A DNA stretch of 64,000 bases from Metellina segmentata (GCA_947359465.1 OX375872.1:141495608-141559607), one strand, 5' to 3'; counted from the stretch's first letter, positions 21,489-35,700 are shown. Notes: generated by a model not told the origin, from the letters alone. Numbers and translations: made by a program.

Positions 21489-23231
21489 CAGGGCCGCCCA
21501 TAAGGGGGGACAAACCCGACAAATGTCGGGGGGCCCCAAGGTTTGTTTAAGAAATTATCTGCCTCATTTTAGGGTTATTTTCCGAATTTGACAAAAAAAT
21601 ATCGAACAGAATTTTTTTCTTTCAAGTCTTTAAAATGGCCCCGTCATGGTGGTCTCACATTTCTCCAGTCTACTACAACGACTAGTTGGTTTACATGCCA
21701 CAAGGAGCAATGAAATAGTAAGCACGTTCTTCAACTTTATAAACCATCTTTACAATTTCTTTAGTGCGAGCCCACGGCGATGGGAACTGCTTCTAAAACA
21801 CTGATGGGAGGTCTCTACACGGTCTTTGTGAGACGAGATGGAGTGCAAGAATTGAGACAGTGAAACCTATATCTGAAAAACTACATGACGTTTTAAAGAC
21901 CCTTCAGGATGTAAAAAATCCATAGTTTATCTTAAGAGGAAACGGCGGAAAAATAAATGGATTCCTCAATTATTTTTGAAATTTTTTAACTCAGTTAAAT
22001 ATTTGGAAGGACATACTAGAGCAAATTAATACAAGAAATTTTTTTTTAAATCCTTTAATCATAATCTATCTCCCTTGATATCGAAATGAAAAACATTAAA
22101 GCGTTAACTGAAACAATAGATAACGATTTAAGAAAACAATGGCCTGTATAAAGTGCTAAAGAGACAACTTCTATTATGGATATAGATGCAGAATTCTCCA
22201 AGAAAAGAAGACGGAAAAAGGAGCTTTTTTTTTCGAAAAAGGAAGCTTTTGAATTGGAAAGAGAAATGTCTGAAGTATTAGAAACCGAAGAAACAAAATT
22301 CAAAAGTTCAGTTTTTTATATAGTAAATCAATAAAAGTTTCTCAGTTAGAATCAAGGTATGAGCAAATGAAAAAACCTAAGCTATACTTTCGAAGCCATA
22401 TTAAAAATAAATTATAATTCAAATGATCAACAACGCACTTAAAAAATTAATTTAAAGCTATCCAGATGATTTAATCCACAATCTCATTAATTAATTCAAA
22501 TGTTCAAGACCTTTCGCGAAGCTACTTTTTCACATTAAGCTAAGTTAGAAAATAAAGGTTTTCCACTCTCCTTTTAATTGATATCTATAGATTAAAATTG
22601 CAATCTATTTTCCCAGAACTTTACATAGCTTTAAGAATTTTGTTTTCTCTTCCCATCACTGTGGCCTCTGGTGAAAGGATTCAGTAAAGTATCTATAATC
22701 AAAAATCATTTACGATTTACTTTGGGCCAAGAAAAATTTGAATCATCTTAGAATATTTTCAATTGAACATGAACAAGCGTGCAAAATGAGCTTCCTTTTT
22801 TGACGGCATCGATAAATTCATTAATTCGAATAGAAGATTTACTGCTCTCTCCTTAGTACTGCCAAATTTTCAGTGTTTTGACTAGTCTTCAGCGTCCAAG
22901 GTATGTTTTTGCATGGGTTTGTTATAATCTTTCTATAGAGATATTTATTATAGTTTTCTGATTATACTTCATTATCCTTATCGAAGTTCTGCTCGATCGC
23001 TAAGTGGCCACACTTCGGGATTTAGGCGTATAACACATACATATTTAATTCCATAATTACTTATCAGTTCATTATTACTTTACTGTGGGTTCGCTTGTAC
23101 ATTTCTGAAGTTGGGTATTTGTAAATATATGGATACTTGGGAAAATAAAAACTTCCTACACAAAAAAGAAGAACTTAGGGGCCCGCGCGAAAATTTTGTC
23201 GGGGGGCCCGAGAAATTTATGGGCGGCCCTG
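21489..23231 (+). mobile_element. hAT element relic, 1.74 kb
   Basis: Ends cagggccgcccataag and inverted cagggccgcccataaa, each followed by a G/C-rich stretch (cggggggcccc / cgggccccccgac). Flanks ttgagtg on both sides (7 of 8 bp). The interior carries a decayed transposase. Confidence 0.85.
21900..22830 (+). pseudogene. hAT (ZMYM-like) transposase remnant
   Basis: No long frame remains. The dimerisation block is readable at about 22646-22740 as LPITVASGER, then KNHLRFTLGQE with frame changes, followed by the usual 'fd..IDKF' end near 22800. An upstream acidic/basic linker ('KKRRRKKE'-type) is near 22200. Confidence 0.7.
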
Positions 23232-23239
23232 TTGAGTGT

Positions 23240-24470
23240 CTAAAAATCTCAAATAAAACCGAGAAAATGCTGTGAAAATCTCAAAAATACCCTAAAGATT
23301 ACCTAAAAATTGTAAATATGGCATCGCGGCTGCAATACCACTATGACTCGAAAATGACTTTCTAGTTTTATGTGCGGAAAGATCTAATATACATGCTGCA
23401 AAACATCCACAGCTGTAGATTTTAATACAGGTGTAGGCCCCCAGCAGAGTCCAGTGGAGGCCCCATTAACATGTATTTGCAGTCTTTCTACACATAACCT
23501 AAACGAATGAATTTCTGGTTTTATGTTGGTATTGCAGCCGGGATGCGATATCTAAAACAAGGAGTTTGCGAGCAGAATTTCCATCTACAGCCATTGACTG
23601 CTCACAAATTTGACAAGTCAACAGAATCCGTGCCGTGGTAATAAGTAAAAATATGCATTCGTGACTGACGAACATTTTTATGCCAAGTTCATATTCTATT
23701 TTGTGTTGCTTACGTATTAAATGCATAGACTTGAAATCTAAGTAGACTGACTAGTAACCACGTGATTTCTCTGTGAAAAAGTGACTTGGTTGGCCGATTT
23801 GGCATCTTATCGCCCCGCTTGGCAATGTAACATCTTGTTACAGGGTACTTACAGTTGTTTAGCTTTTCATTTCAAATGTCTCGGAACAATTTATGTGCTG
23901 ACCTTGAATTCGATTTTAACCTTTACGCTACGGCAGATAGACAGTTGTTACCACTAAAATTTAATTTACAACAGCGGCATGTTATAGATCTGTGTAATGT
24001 GCATGTTATCCCCCTTTTAAGTAACCGCTGTCAGCGACTGACCTTCTAGAGGGTTCCTCCTTTTGTTCGGTACCCTACCCTGTCGACCGTGAGGTGTGAA
24101 CGCTTTGGGGGAAAGGCAGAAGGTTGCTTCGGTGATATTTATTTCACGCCAAACGATACGCCACACAATGCTATGAAAGGAAAGCGTCAGTCGTAAATCC
24201 CACTCAAGGCTCTCGCTCAATTTAGGTAATTAGGTAAGGGGTGTCGGACATGCAGGCGAAAGAGCCGTTCCGTGAGACGATTGAAAAAAATCTAAGCGCC
24301 GCAGCATAAACGTTTGATTTTTACTCTACCGATTTTACTCTGTAGTTTCTAAATGCTTGAAGATTTGTTTTAGGTAAGTACAACATCTGATAACACCTCT
24401 TTCAGCTATTATTTTAAATTATTAAACTACGTTTTGCATCATGTTTGAAATATGCTAAGCCTTTTCTGAT
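23240..24470. other. No feature recognised
   Basis: Includes a slightly GC-richer piece at 24030-24250 of unknown nature. Open frames are short and family-less. Confidence 0.45.
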
Positions 24471-24476
24471 TAATGG

Positions 24477-25075
24477 GCGTAGTCGGACAAACCGGGACCT
24501 TGGCAGTCGGATAGGAATTGGAGCTTGGGGAGAACAAGAAAAAACCAGAAAAGGAAATCTTAAAACAGAAATTGTTTAAGGCCCCTAAGGGAGCAAAAAA
24601 CTGTCAAAACACGTAAGAAAAAAAGTTGAGCATTAAAGACTCCTCGGCAGCAGATGAAGACGACGTGGAATGAGACGAAGCCTGTAACTTTTGTAATGAC
24701 TTCTACGCCAGGTTAAAATATCTGGAAGGTTGGATACGGTGTCTCAACTGTAAAGGATGGGCGCGTGAAGCCTGTAGAGCAATACAAAGGAGCATGATCA
24801 AAATTTTATTTGTGTTTTCTGTGTTCTTAAAATTTTTTACAAATATGATCAATAACTTAATTTACTATACATTCCAAACATATTAAATTCAAAATTACTT
24901 ATGTTACGTGAATTTTAAACCCACGTATGTTCCTAGGCGCGTAGAAAGGCCGTTGTACTAATTTATTGTTATAAATAAATATTTCTGCATCAAAACAACG
25001 TTTTTTAATTATTCCTATATATACCCGGTTTTATCCGACCTAAGCAAATAAAACCGGCTACTTGTATACTTCTAA
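24477..25075 (+). mobile_element. Possible pogo/Tc-like element relic with zinc-finger remnant
   Basis: At 24653-24790 a frame with one stop reads EACNFCNDF, then GWIRCLNCKGWAREAC: a C-x2-C...W-x2-C-x2-C-x3-W...C pattern like the C-terminal treble-clef finger of pogo-type transposases. Possible ends are 'gtcggacaaaccggg' (24482) and 'cccggttttatccgac' (25023, inverted). No other domain is left. Confidence 0.45.
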
Positions 25076-25249
25076 AAAATAATAAATTTAGCCTCCAAAA
25101 TATAGTTTTTTCACATTGAAAAAAAATTTATTTTTGGAACTAAAGAACTAATTTATCATTTAAATAGAACTTGAGGCAATTTTATTCACGTAGGTGCTTA
25201 AGGAAAAATAAGCACATTTCGATACTAGTGTGTTTTATGCCCTCACAGA

Positions 25250-25690
25250 CACATCTTCTTTAGGTGTGTATGGGCTTCACGTATCTAGTGATATTTTCCT
25301 TTCCCACGGGGTTTACTGTCTATTAAACACGGGAGACGCACTCCCGGAATACCGATCTCTCTCACCACTCTGATATATTCTCCAATCCTTTTTCCCTGTC
25401 ACGACATTTTGTGCTTGAAATTGCCTTGTGTTTGGTGCAGCTTTGCCAAAATTGACCCTTGCTCCCTGACACCCATAACCAACCAACCATGGCGTTTACT
25501 GTGTTTAGTAAACTCTGGAGTCTCGCTTCTGGGATACACAAACGATCTGTTCTGATATCATAATACTACTTTATTCCCCAATCCCTCTTTGCTATTCCCT
25601 TTCACGACATTGTTTACTTGATGTCGTTTTGCATTTGGCGCAGCTTGATAAGTTATGGCCCTTGTGCCATAAAACCTAAAAGCAACCCCT
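25250..25690 (+). repeat. Two adjacent SINE family B bodies
   Basis: Copy 1 at about 25278-25480 and copy 2 at about 25490-25690 share 'gggtttactgt', 'actc..ggaata', 'ccctttcacgacatt' and the 3' part 'tttggtgcagctttgcc' / 'tttggcgcagcttgat'. Both lack a clear tRNA head. Confidence 0.65.
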
Positions 25691-25784
25691 GTTAACCTTC
25701 AATATTCATCTAATCTTGCAATAGGCTATGTGTTTAGTTAAAAAATCCTCAATAAATACGTGTTTACAAGATGGTTATTTTCGG

Positions 25785-25850
25785 GGTTTTATGGCGCAAC
25801 CGCCATATTGGTCAAGCTGTGCCAAGCACAAAACAGATAAGTGACGTTTA
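25785..25850 (-). repeat. SINE family B 3' part
   Basis: Reverse copy: 'gttttatggcgcaaccgcca', then 'ttggtcaagctgtgccaagc'. Confidence 0.65.
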
Positions 25851-25859
25851 CAAAATGCA

Positions 25860-26780
25860 AAACTTTTCATGCGTCCTTTTGTCATAAAAGCTAAAAGAAT
25901 TAAAATATATGTATAATCAGAACATGGTAATTTGTTAATCAGCGCAATTCAGAGAAGCAAGATAAAACTGCAAATAAATTCGTGTTTCAGGATGATTTAT
26001 GATCAGCTTGTTTGCAGATAATGGTGCTCCGAACAACCTTTTCAAGTGCGGTGTGACTTATCTATGTTCAGAACCAATTCCAGATAAATCATTACCAATG
26101 GACCTTCAAAATGAATATTGTTTTACTTGTTTGATAAGAGAAGATATAATAAGCTATCTTTAACAATTTTCTGGCGATACGGAATATTAGCTACACGTGT
26201 TTGCTTAAAACTGGGTTGTTTATTTTTTTATAAGTTACTGATTACGTTTTAGATTCAATTTTTGAAAATGATCCGTTAAAATAATTTATTTGTACCTCAG
26301 TCCCGAGAAAAATTATTAAAAAAAATTCATTTCATCGGAAATTTAAGATAGTTAGACTCGTAAATACATATTTTGTCTATTTAGGGTATTTAAACTCAAA
26401 AATATAAAAACAGTCTGTTTTTGGTAATTTAGCTGGTAAATGTGAAAAAAATTGAAAAAATGGATTCCTATTGAGTTTTGTCTCCAATGGGTACACATTA
26501 CCCCCATGAGTGCCTTGATCGGCTGTAATAGCCCATTGTATTTGTCCAGTTCGACGTAAATTAAAATACCATACAACCAATCTCAATTATCACTCACATT
26601 AGGTTGAGGCCGCATGTGGGGAGCATGATTTTATAAATATACTATTGCTGGCTTTTTCTGTCAAACTTAAATGTAAGTGTGGAGGTAGTTTTTAATGGTG
26701 GAACGCGCTTTTTGTAAGTAGTTTAGACATGACGTCCTTCACATACTTTTCGAATACCATAGCAGCACGTCACCAATAGA
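25860..26780. other. AT-rich stretch, nothing recognised
   Basis: No gene or terminal repeats identified. Confidence 0.5.
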
Positions 26781-27084
26781 AATTTCAAAGATGGAATTCC
26801 GAATTTATCTGACAGTCAATTGGTCAACGATACCCTATATCAATTGCCAAATGTCGCCAAAAGGGCGCTAAACAGCTTTGGAGGTAATCCATGTATCATG
26901 TGAGCATTTGGTAAAATGACGTAAAATCCGTCTTACCGGCTGGTTTTTCTACACTGAAATTTCGTTCAGCATTTTAAGAGTAAAAAAAAAATATATTCTT
27001 CTAATATACCCATACGGGTATTTCAGGTATTTGTCATCAGTTATGATAGGGACTTTCATAGTAACAAACCAGACAATTGGTTGG

Positions 27085-27145
27085 TTTGAGAGTTGTATGG
27101 CGCAAGGGCAGTGTTTGGCTATGCTGCGCCAGGGAAAAGGGCTGA
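27085..27145 (-). repeat. SINE family B 3' part
   Basis: 'gtatggcgcaagggcagtgt' followed by 'ttggctatgctgcgccaggg', reverse orientation. Confidence 0.6.
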
Positions 27146-27319
27146 TATAAGCAGTCATGTTACAGATGAACTGTTTCATCAACTGGTAGTTGTCACCCAA
27201 CGAAAAGCTAATCCAGAAACCGCGTTAAAAACGCTAATTGTGAAAACTCATTCTTTAAGTTTAACAGTACCCCCCGCGCGTGCAATTTAACTTGTAGACT
27301 CGTTCAAAATCGTGCAACA

Positions 27320-28032
<713 letters not shown>

Positions 28033-28034
28033 CC

Positions 28035-29285
28035 AACAGAATCGAACTAATACGTATGCTAACTACTGGTGGGAAAAAATAGTGACCAGCATTCCCTGAC
28101 GGAATGGAATCCTCACTGGCCAAAATAGTTGAATGGCTTCTAACTTTTCAAGCGTTAATAAATCCCTCCCCCCCCATAGTTCAAAATACTACTTCGAGAA
28201 CTAATTTTTAATGCAATGTCTAGCTAAACGTGGTTTACAGTTGTATTGCGTAAGACAGATTGGGCAGCTCAATGGGCGAAAAAACACCTTTATCATAGTT
28301 TTAACGATACTTGTAAATATTTATTAGTGTTTAATTACTGTAAGATGGGGCAACTTAAAACTGTTTTTCTGTTATTCAGTTTTATCCATAAAAGTAGCGT
28401 CTTGGACAGTACTAAAACTTTCAGCTTCCTTAGACTGGCAACACTTTCTCTCGACAAAAGTCCGGCAAAGTTTGTTTTGTTTTACAAACTTGATGAGATT
28501 GTATTCCAAATTTTTTTACCTTGTAATGTTAATTAACAATTTCAAAATAAAAAAAAATTAACAATGGAAATGAAGACATTTTGTGAAGTGCTGATGAGAA
28601 ATGTACGATACATAATTTACTTCTAATTTTGGAATTTTAAGTTTTGGTAGTACATTTATTTTATGAAATCTGTTAAACTGAATTCAATGCAACTACCGAA
28701 AATATTGTAGAATTTTTAATTGTGTAATTTTTTAGAGAAATTGTGTGTGTGTGTGTGTGTGTGTGGGTTGATAATTTTTATATATTTTTCTTTCATGTTA
28801 AATATTTCTAATGTACTTACATGGAAAACACTTATTTTACATTGCTGTCACAAGATAGCTATTATTGCTAAAATTCAAATTATCGTATTGAAAAAATTCT
28901 TTATCTTTTTATTGCAAGAAAATTTAAAGGTTAAAATAATGTAGGCCTATTGATCGACACTTAAAAATAAATTTGAACTTCTGAAGATGTGTTTTGTTTC
29001 TTTAACGTTTCTGCAGATACGTAATCTTTAGTTATATGTATTGTATCTACTCACTTCTTGGATACAAAGAAAATATATCAGAAGTCAGTCTGATATTACT
29101 ACCTACTTTCTTTTCATTTATAAACTGAAAAAATTAAAAATATAATGAAATCTCAACAATCTCTTTGATGGGATTTTCTTTTTTTCTTGTTAAAATTATT
29201 GCTTTTGGGTGATTTTTTTAAATTAGTGAAACTAATCAAAAAGTTCCAAATTTTGTATAAATTGATTGTTGTTTTAGGTATTCAA
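28035..29285. other. AT-rich stretch with a (TG)n microsatellite
   Basis: (TG)n at about 28742-28765. Otherwise nothing recognised. Confidence 0.6.
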
Positions 29286-29329
29286 AAAAAATTTCAGCTC
29301 TCTGGGATTCGTTTTTAGATTTGTAGAAG

Positions 29330-30425
29330 CATCATGGACACAAAGTATTCTAGTGATATTTTCTTTTCACATGGGGTTTCCTGTCTTAAGTTAACAAAGG
29401 TTTCGTGCTTCCGGGATCCCCAAGCAATCCTGCTTTCATCCCATTACTCTGTTTCCCAATCCCTCTTTACCTTTCACAACATTTTATGCTTAATGTTGTC
29501 ATATTTGGACAGAGTTGGCAATAACCAGGGTTTTTGTACAAAAACCCAGATTTTCTGGTTGTCTGGGTTTTTCTGGGTACTTGTAAATTCTTGTATAATA
29601 TTGTTCTAATTTCTTGTCTTTTTATATTTGACATATAAAATTTTATAACACCTTCATTTTTAAAATGTTTTTTAAACAATAGCTTTGTTTGATTTAATAG
29701 TTTTGTTCTAAAGCCAAGGGCTTAGCCAGAATTCTTTCTTGGAAGGGGAGAACGCATTGTGATCACATATTTCTTTAGAGTTTGAGGTTTAACTTTTTTT
29801 TATTTACCTATAGAACCCCTCCCCACTACTGGAACACTTGTTAAACATAATGCACATAAATAAAACAGGCAGGTTCATCCAATAATTTTTGAAGACAGAA
29901 GGATGGATGTTATAGTGTGTTAGAATAAAAGCTTGATCTAAAATTGCAGTCTTTCATAATAGTATATCATATGTTTATTGTAAATTTCTTTGACTTCCTG
30001 AACTATATATTTATAGTGCTATATTAACCAAGCTATGGTTTAATTTGTATACGGAGTTTTTGGTTATGCCTCCTTATGTAAAAGATTCATTAGCAGCAAA
30101 AACGTCTAAAGCAAGTTTTAAAATAGATAGAAATCTGTGTTCTTACAAGGTCAAGTTATAAGCAATAACACAAAAATGTAACATTTTAGAAACAGTAGTA
30201 TAATCCTGCAATTTATATAAATGATTATAATTTAGAAATTTTTAAAAATATCACAAATCTTGTACAAAACCCCACTTTTAACAAAAATCCAGCAGGTTTT
30301 TGTGGTGGGCTGCCCACCTTCCCATAAATACCCGAGTGGGTTTTTCTGGGCTGGGCCCAATCTGTCACCTCTATGTTCGAAGGAGTTTGACCTTTTGTGC
30401 CACAAAATGCCAAAACAACCGACCC
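29330..30425 (+). repeat. SINE family B interrupted by an ~870-bp element
   Basis: Body and 'catatttggacagagttgg' up to about 29518; the 3' part resumes at about 30388 with 'tttgaccttttgtgccac' and 'aaaatgcc'. Between them is the element listed next. Confidence 0.6.
29519..30387. mobile_element. Unclassified inserted element
   Basis: Left end 'cagggtttttgtacaaaaac', right part with 'aatccagcaggtttttgtgg' and 'cccgagtgggtttttctggg': both sides carry multiple G/T-rich ccag-ttttctgg repeats. The CAGGG start suggests hAT; a clean target duplication is not visible. Confidence 0.4.
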
Positions 30426-30454
30426 AAATAAATGTATAATATTTTTTATGAAGT

Positions 30455-30755
30455 ATCATGGCTGCTAACCTTCTTTGACAATGATGCCTGAGGGTTCGAA
30501 TCCAACCAAAGACTCGTGCACAAAGGGGGTTGTTGCATGTTAAACCTGTCATGGCCTCAAATGTCCTCATGTTGTCACGGTGGGGAAGTTTGGAGAGTGG
30601 GGTGCCAGCTCAGGTGTGACTTCGTCATCTAACCGTTCTTCAAAATTATGTGGTGTTGTCCTCGATCTTTCCCTTCGGGATTTAATCTCAGACTGTCGCC
30701 AATAGCCCATTGTGTTGCTACAGTGCAAAGTTAATTAAAATACCTACCTTGACTA
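30455..30755 (+). repeat. SINE family A copy
   Basis: B box 'gggttcgaatccaacc', then 'catggcctcaaatgtcctca', 'gagagtggggtgccagctca' and tail 'cccattgtgttgctacagtg', 'aagttaattaaaatacc'. The A-box side is eroded. Confidence 0.8.
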
Positions 30756-31357
30756 GGGTGCAGTGATCTCCAAGTGATCTTTAACTAAACAAATAAACAG
30801 TGATTTCCTTCATACCCATGCAGCTATCACTTGATGAACCAGAATATTTTTTGTAAAATATTGGAAAATGGAAACTTATCGCTCAAATCCTAAATCAGCG
30901 ATTTCAATCAAGGAATTGACAGAGTTTATACTTTAAAAATATAAAAAGTGACATCACTTTTCTGGCTCATCCAACAATAAAAGGATGTTTGCTTGACATG
31001 TTATAAAAATCAATCCTGTAGATATCATGCCAACACTTACATAGATATGCCAACCACAAGTGGAAAAGCTGTTCCAATGACGGACATTTACATGGCAATG
31101 TACTGAAAATTTTCAGCATTATGAATATGTAAATTCATATTTGACTCATAAACTACAATTTTGTCTTAAGAATGAGTTGCAGTATTTTACCTTAAAACAT
31201 AAGAATGAGAACAATGGCTCGAAACAAAATCCTTTTAAAGAAAGACCTATAAATGTGGATGTCCCCATCCCCATAGACGGGTCAGTACACTGTTTATGCA
31301 TATTAGAGAAAACAATTATAAGATTGCAACCAATTACATTTCATTACATGAGAAAAA

Positions 31358-31650
31358 AGGCAGTGGTAGCCTGGTTGGAACAGCAACAGGCGGATTGTGC
31401 GTTCCAATCCGATGAATGACCATCGACAAAGGGGGCTGGTGCATGTTAAATCTGTCATGGACTTCAAACGACCTCAAGTTGATGTGGAGGTTTAAAGAGT
31501 GGGGTGCCAGCTCAGGCAAGACCTCTTTATTTGACCGTGTATCAAATTTATGTGATGTCGTTTTATCTTTCCCATCGGGAGTTGATCCCGGACTGTGGCC
31601 AATAGCCCTCTGTGTTGCTCCAGTGTGACGTTAATTAAAAATACCAATAC
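31358..31650 (+). repeat. SINE family A copy
   Basis: Head 'gtggtagcctggttggaaca' (A box), 'gcgttccaatccgatg' (altered B box), body as in other copies, tail 'ctctgtgttgctccagtgtg', 'acgttaattaaa'. Confidence 0.8.
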
Positions 31651-31759
31651 AGAAAAAGGTTTAAATTTCATTGACACCTGACTTTCTGCCCCTAATTTAT
31701 AACCCCGACTTTTACATGTGACATTTTCATAAAGCTTTCCTTCTCGCCTGTTTTTCAAG

Positions 31760-32570
31760 TTATCTATCCTAAGCTTTATGTTTTGGGTGTATAAGTGGCA
31801 TTAAACCACTTACATCCCCAAATGTGATGTAAATAAAATTTGAAATTAAATTTAAATACGAAAACAAAATTAAAATATGGTTAAATTAGTAGTTAAACGA
31901 ATTTCAATTTATGTGTAATGTAATCAATTGAATTGAACTGAACTGTTAATGTGTCAATGAATGCTGATCACTGCTAATTAATACCCTTTTATTAACCCTG
32001 TAATGCATGCTTTTGTTAAAAAAAAACAAAAACAGGAAGTTGCATGTAATGGAATGAAATAAAATTTTTAATCAAAACTATAAATTTTATTTCTTTAATT
32101 TATATACGTAAGATGTGGGCAAGTAACTACAGTATTAATGAAACTGATTTTTGAAGTGTCTTTTTTAAAGAAAGCAGGTTTGAAAATACACTTTCCTGAT
32201 ACTTGTATTTATTGATTGGTGATAGACAGTCACAATATTTTAGGCTTATGAAAATATTAAACAATTAGGTTAAGTTATGCAAATACAAAAATAATTTTTA
32301 CAATCATGATTTTCTTAAAATTATTATTCCTTACCTTTCAAACATGCACTTTATGGAAACATAAAATGGGATACTGCTTGAATTAATTTAAGTGGGCATA
32401 TTTTTGCCACTAAAATCTGCTCTAGTTAATTCAAATGTACTTTCTAAGGTGCCTAAATCTAATATCATGGTCATTTTCAAAAGAACTTAATAGTTTAGTG
32501 TAAATGTATATCATAAGTTAATTTCTCAAATAGTTATTTAAAAACTTTTCTCATAAGTGTAATGTTTTTA
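31760..32570. other. AT-rich upstream flank of VKR
   Basis: No TATA box, CpG cluster or initiator that I would trust; the transcription start cannot be placed. Confidence 0.4.
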
Positions 32571-32574
32571 GGTC

Positions 32575-32616
32575 ATGAAAAGCATGGGCTGGCTAGCTTG
32601 TGAGGCTCCAGGATGA
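32575..32616 (+). other. Possible short upstream ORF overlapping the VKR start
   Basis: ATG at 32575 opens a 13-codon frame ending in TGA at 32614-32616, which overlaps the VKR ATG (ATGA at 32613). It matters only if the transcript begins upstream; an AG at 32570-32571 after a T-run could instead be an acceptor for a 5' UTR exon. Confidence 0.4.
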
Positions 32617-32700
32617 AGTGTATGTCTTGGTTAAAGACGTTTTTAGTTGTTTACTCCAGTGTGTACTCACTAGCTGATGAGGCCAAATGTCTTAATCCAG
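32613..32700 (+). CDS. VKR: VKR coding exon 1: start codon and signal peptide
   Basis: Residues 1-29. ATG at 32613 has A at -3. The product starts [16 protein letters not shown], a short basic start and hydrophobic core, with likely cleavage near residue 20-22. Donor is ccag|gtaagc. One nucleotide is left over and completes an Asp codon with exon 2. Chosen as first coding exon because it gives a start, a signal peptide and the exact phase the next exon needs. Confidence 0.88.
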
Positions 32701-35700
32701 GTAAGCTCCAGGTGGTATGGAAAAGCTTTACTAGTGCACATTGACAAAAATTAATCTTTTCAATTTGTGACCAACTCTCCCTTATTTCTGTTATTTTTAG
32801 CTATTTTTTTGGGCCCTCCAAGTTCTTGTATTGACATTCTATTTCTTCTGTGTATTTTGTTTGCAATGAAAATCACAAAATATAAATTATTGTTCCTGCC
32901 AATATAAAATACCATTATTACCAATAGTTTGTCATTAGAGGTACTTGTACATTAATATCCAAAAATTTTCTAATAATCAGTAATTGATTTAGTCATACTG
33001 ATTAGTCGATTTCAGCACATGCTAATCAATAACGCAATATCTGTTTCATAGTAAATAAGAAGTATGGAATCAAGTTGGTTCAATATTTTTCAGTGATTTG
33101 AGAAATAAATTCATATACCAAACATTAATACGATCTTAGACTTTGTTTTAAGCATACCAGGCTCAAATGCTAATACTGAGTTTACCAAGATCAAAAATCC
33201 CTAGTTCTACAACATAATACATAAAGTTTAAGATTGAAAAATATGCAAACTGTGTATTCTGTATTGTGATCTGTATATTTAATATAATGTAAGTTAATCA
33301 TGTTTTATTTACTATCCATTCAGATTGATCCGTCTATGTCAATAGCCAGTTGTGTCGCTGCACTGTGACGTTAATTCGAACATCTATCTACTTTAATATT
33401 AGGTATCCACATTCCATGAACATTTGCTTTACTGCAAAGAATGTACAAAATTTAGTGCATCATGACAAAATCCTTTAAATTCATGACCAAAACGTGATCC
33501 TCCTAGCTATGCAAATAAAGCTAAATTTATTATTTTTACAGAAGTACCATCCAGAGACCATAAAAACAATCTCGTCCTTTAAAAAAAAAATTTGTAATTG
33601 GAACTAAATCAAGTATCAATATTTAAGAAACTAATTCTGTGTAACTTTTGAAAACTAAATGTTAAAAAATTATTTTATTGATATAGAAAATTTTCTTTTT
33701 CAGATTTCGAGATTGAACGACACTTTTATGTAAATGAGTATGATTTACCTTTCCGGATTGAAGTGAGCAGCAGAACATCACATCAGTTAGTGTCCAATAT
33801 TGTAAAAATACTTTTAAATGAAGTTATTGGTTACCCACTAGTCTATCTATTCCAGCAAGATACTGCTATAGGAGACAATGCAATCACTACTTTACAAAAA
33901 ATATCAAGCTGTAAAGATCCAAAGTAAGAATTTTGATTCTATGATTGAAAATGCACTTAGAGTAATATTTTTTATTTTTAAAATAGCATGAAATGACTTT
34001 TATTTTTAAAAGTTGTTAATGTAATAAATAATTGTTCAAATAATTATCTTTTTAGTCTCATCTATCCAAAGCAATATTTCATTGTAATTTCCAATAGATT
34101 ATGTATACCATATGTTTATAGTTTTGAAAATTGAAAAAGATGGTTTTGAATTTTTTCCCCTTTAAAAACATTTATTAGATTAAATTACCGTTTAATTTTT
34201 TTAATTAGAAACAACTAAGCACCTGCTTTTTATTACAGAAATGTTTGCTGTGTATATTGCATTATTGTCAATATTAAACATCGAAATTTATCAGAAATGA
34301 GCACTTTTACTCAGCAATACTTAAATGTGTTTTTGAAATTTAAGTGTGTATCTAGTTAGTGTCTTTTCCATGTTAAAGGTGTCTGCATTTTAATATTTTT
34401 ACAGCTCTTTAAAAAACTGTTCGGAAGTTGATGTTTATGGACCTGAAATGATGATAAATTTGGAAGTATGGCTCGTTCCTGGATATAATTTAGAAAAATG
34501 GGTAGCTACGGGAGAAGTTGATGTTTTAGGTCCTCTTGGTCCTATTGGAAGGTTTGTTCAAGCAAACAGCATGTTTCTAAATTGAACTAGAAATATAACA
34601 CATTGTTAGTTATTGTTGTGAGATATGCCTCCTTTTCAATTTTAGCATTAAATATTAATCTTGTTTTGGTAATCTTATGTTTATGGTAAAATATCATTTA
34701 AAATTTAGTAAAATGTGATTGTTTTATAATTTAAATACATGTAAAAGTTTATTATTCAAAATAATATGTTTGGCGCATTGCATCAATGCAATGTGCTAAA
34801 AATAAAAATTGATGAAACATGTTATTCAAAATTTTAACTTTTTATGCAATCAAACTTTCAATGGCACTAGATTAAATAAAACTGATTAATAACATTTCTA
34901 AAAAAATCAAAGTGGTTAAAGATGTTTAATTTTCAAATGGAAATCATTCTTTGCAAATTATGAAATTAAAATTATTATGGATTGTTTTATAAATTAATTA
35001 AAACAACACTTAATACAATGCCGAATTTAAGAAAAAGCCATTCCTGAATCAAGCTGTCTTAAAAAATTATCTAGCTGTAGTTTGAATCTATCTGAAATAT
35101 CTATCAAAATATGACTTGATTCGGATTAATCTTTATGTCACTTTGAATTTCAGGGCTGGCTGGTATATTGCTGAATACACTGTAAATTACTTTTGGGAAT
35201 CTAATAATACTGTGATTGACCATTGGAGAGCTTTCACTAATCCAGATGTTGTGAAAGATTTCGATATTGCCAATGAAATCTTGGATACTTTTACCCAAGG
35301 AAAAAAGTACTGCATTCTGAAAGAATGTGAAAAGGATAGCATTTATAGACCAAAGAAGTGTCTTCGACCAGGAGTTAAGTGTGCTACACTTTTAGCTGAT
35401 TATCCAGGTATTTCTGAAATCATACATGTGAATAAGTCTAGAGAAAACTGCTAGTTGATGGATTTCTCAGATAAATTAAGGGAACATTAAACAAAGATAT
35501 AGAAAAAATTTCTGTTATGGACTTTTAATATGATCTCTTCCATTCATGCGCCAACCAACCGGCATAGTGGTTAAGGTGTTAGCCTCTAGATCGGAAGGTT
35601 CCTGGTTCGAATCCGGGTCCGGGCATGGATGTTTGTAAGCGTATGGTGTAGAGGCGGCTGGTACACCTTAAATCTGTCGTGGCCGAAAGTCCTCACGTTG

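Noticed and set aside
31141..31419. 92-residue open frame upstream of VKR
   Set aside because: Its last third is the head of a SINE and the rest has no recognisable domain.
35604..35614. tRNA-like B box considered as a tRNA gene
   Set aside because: A and B boxes are present but the cloverleaf is not, and the sequence continues into a repeated SINE body.
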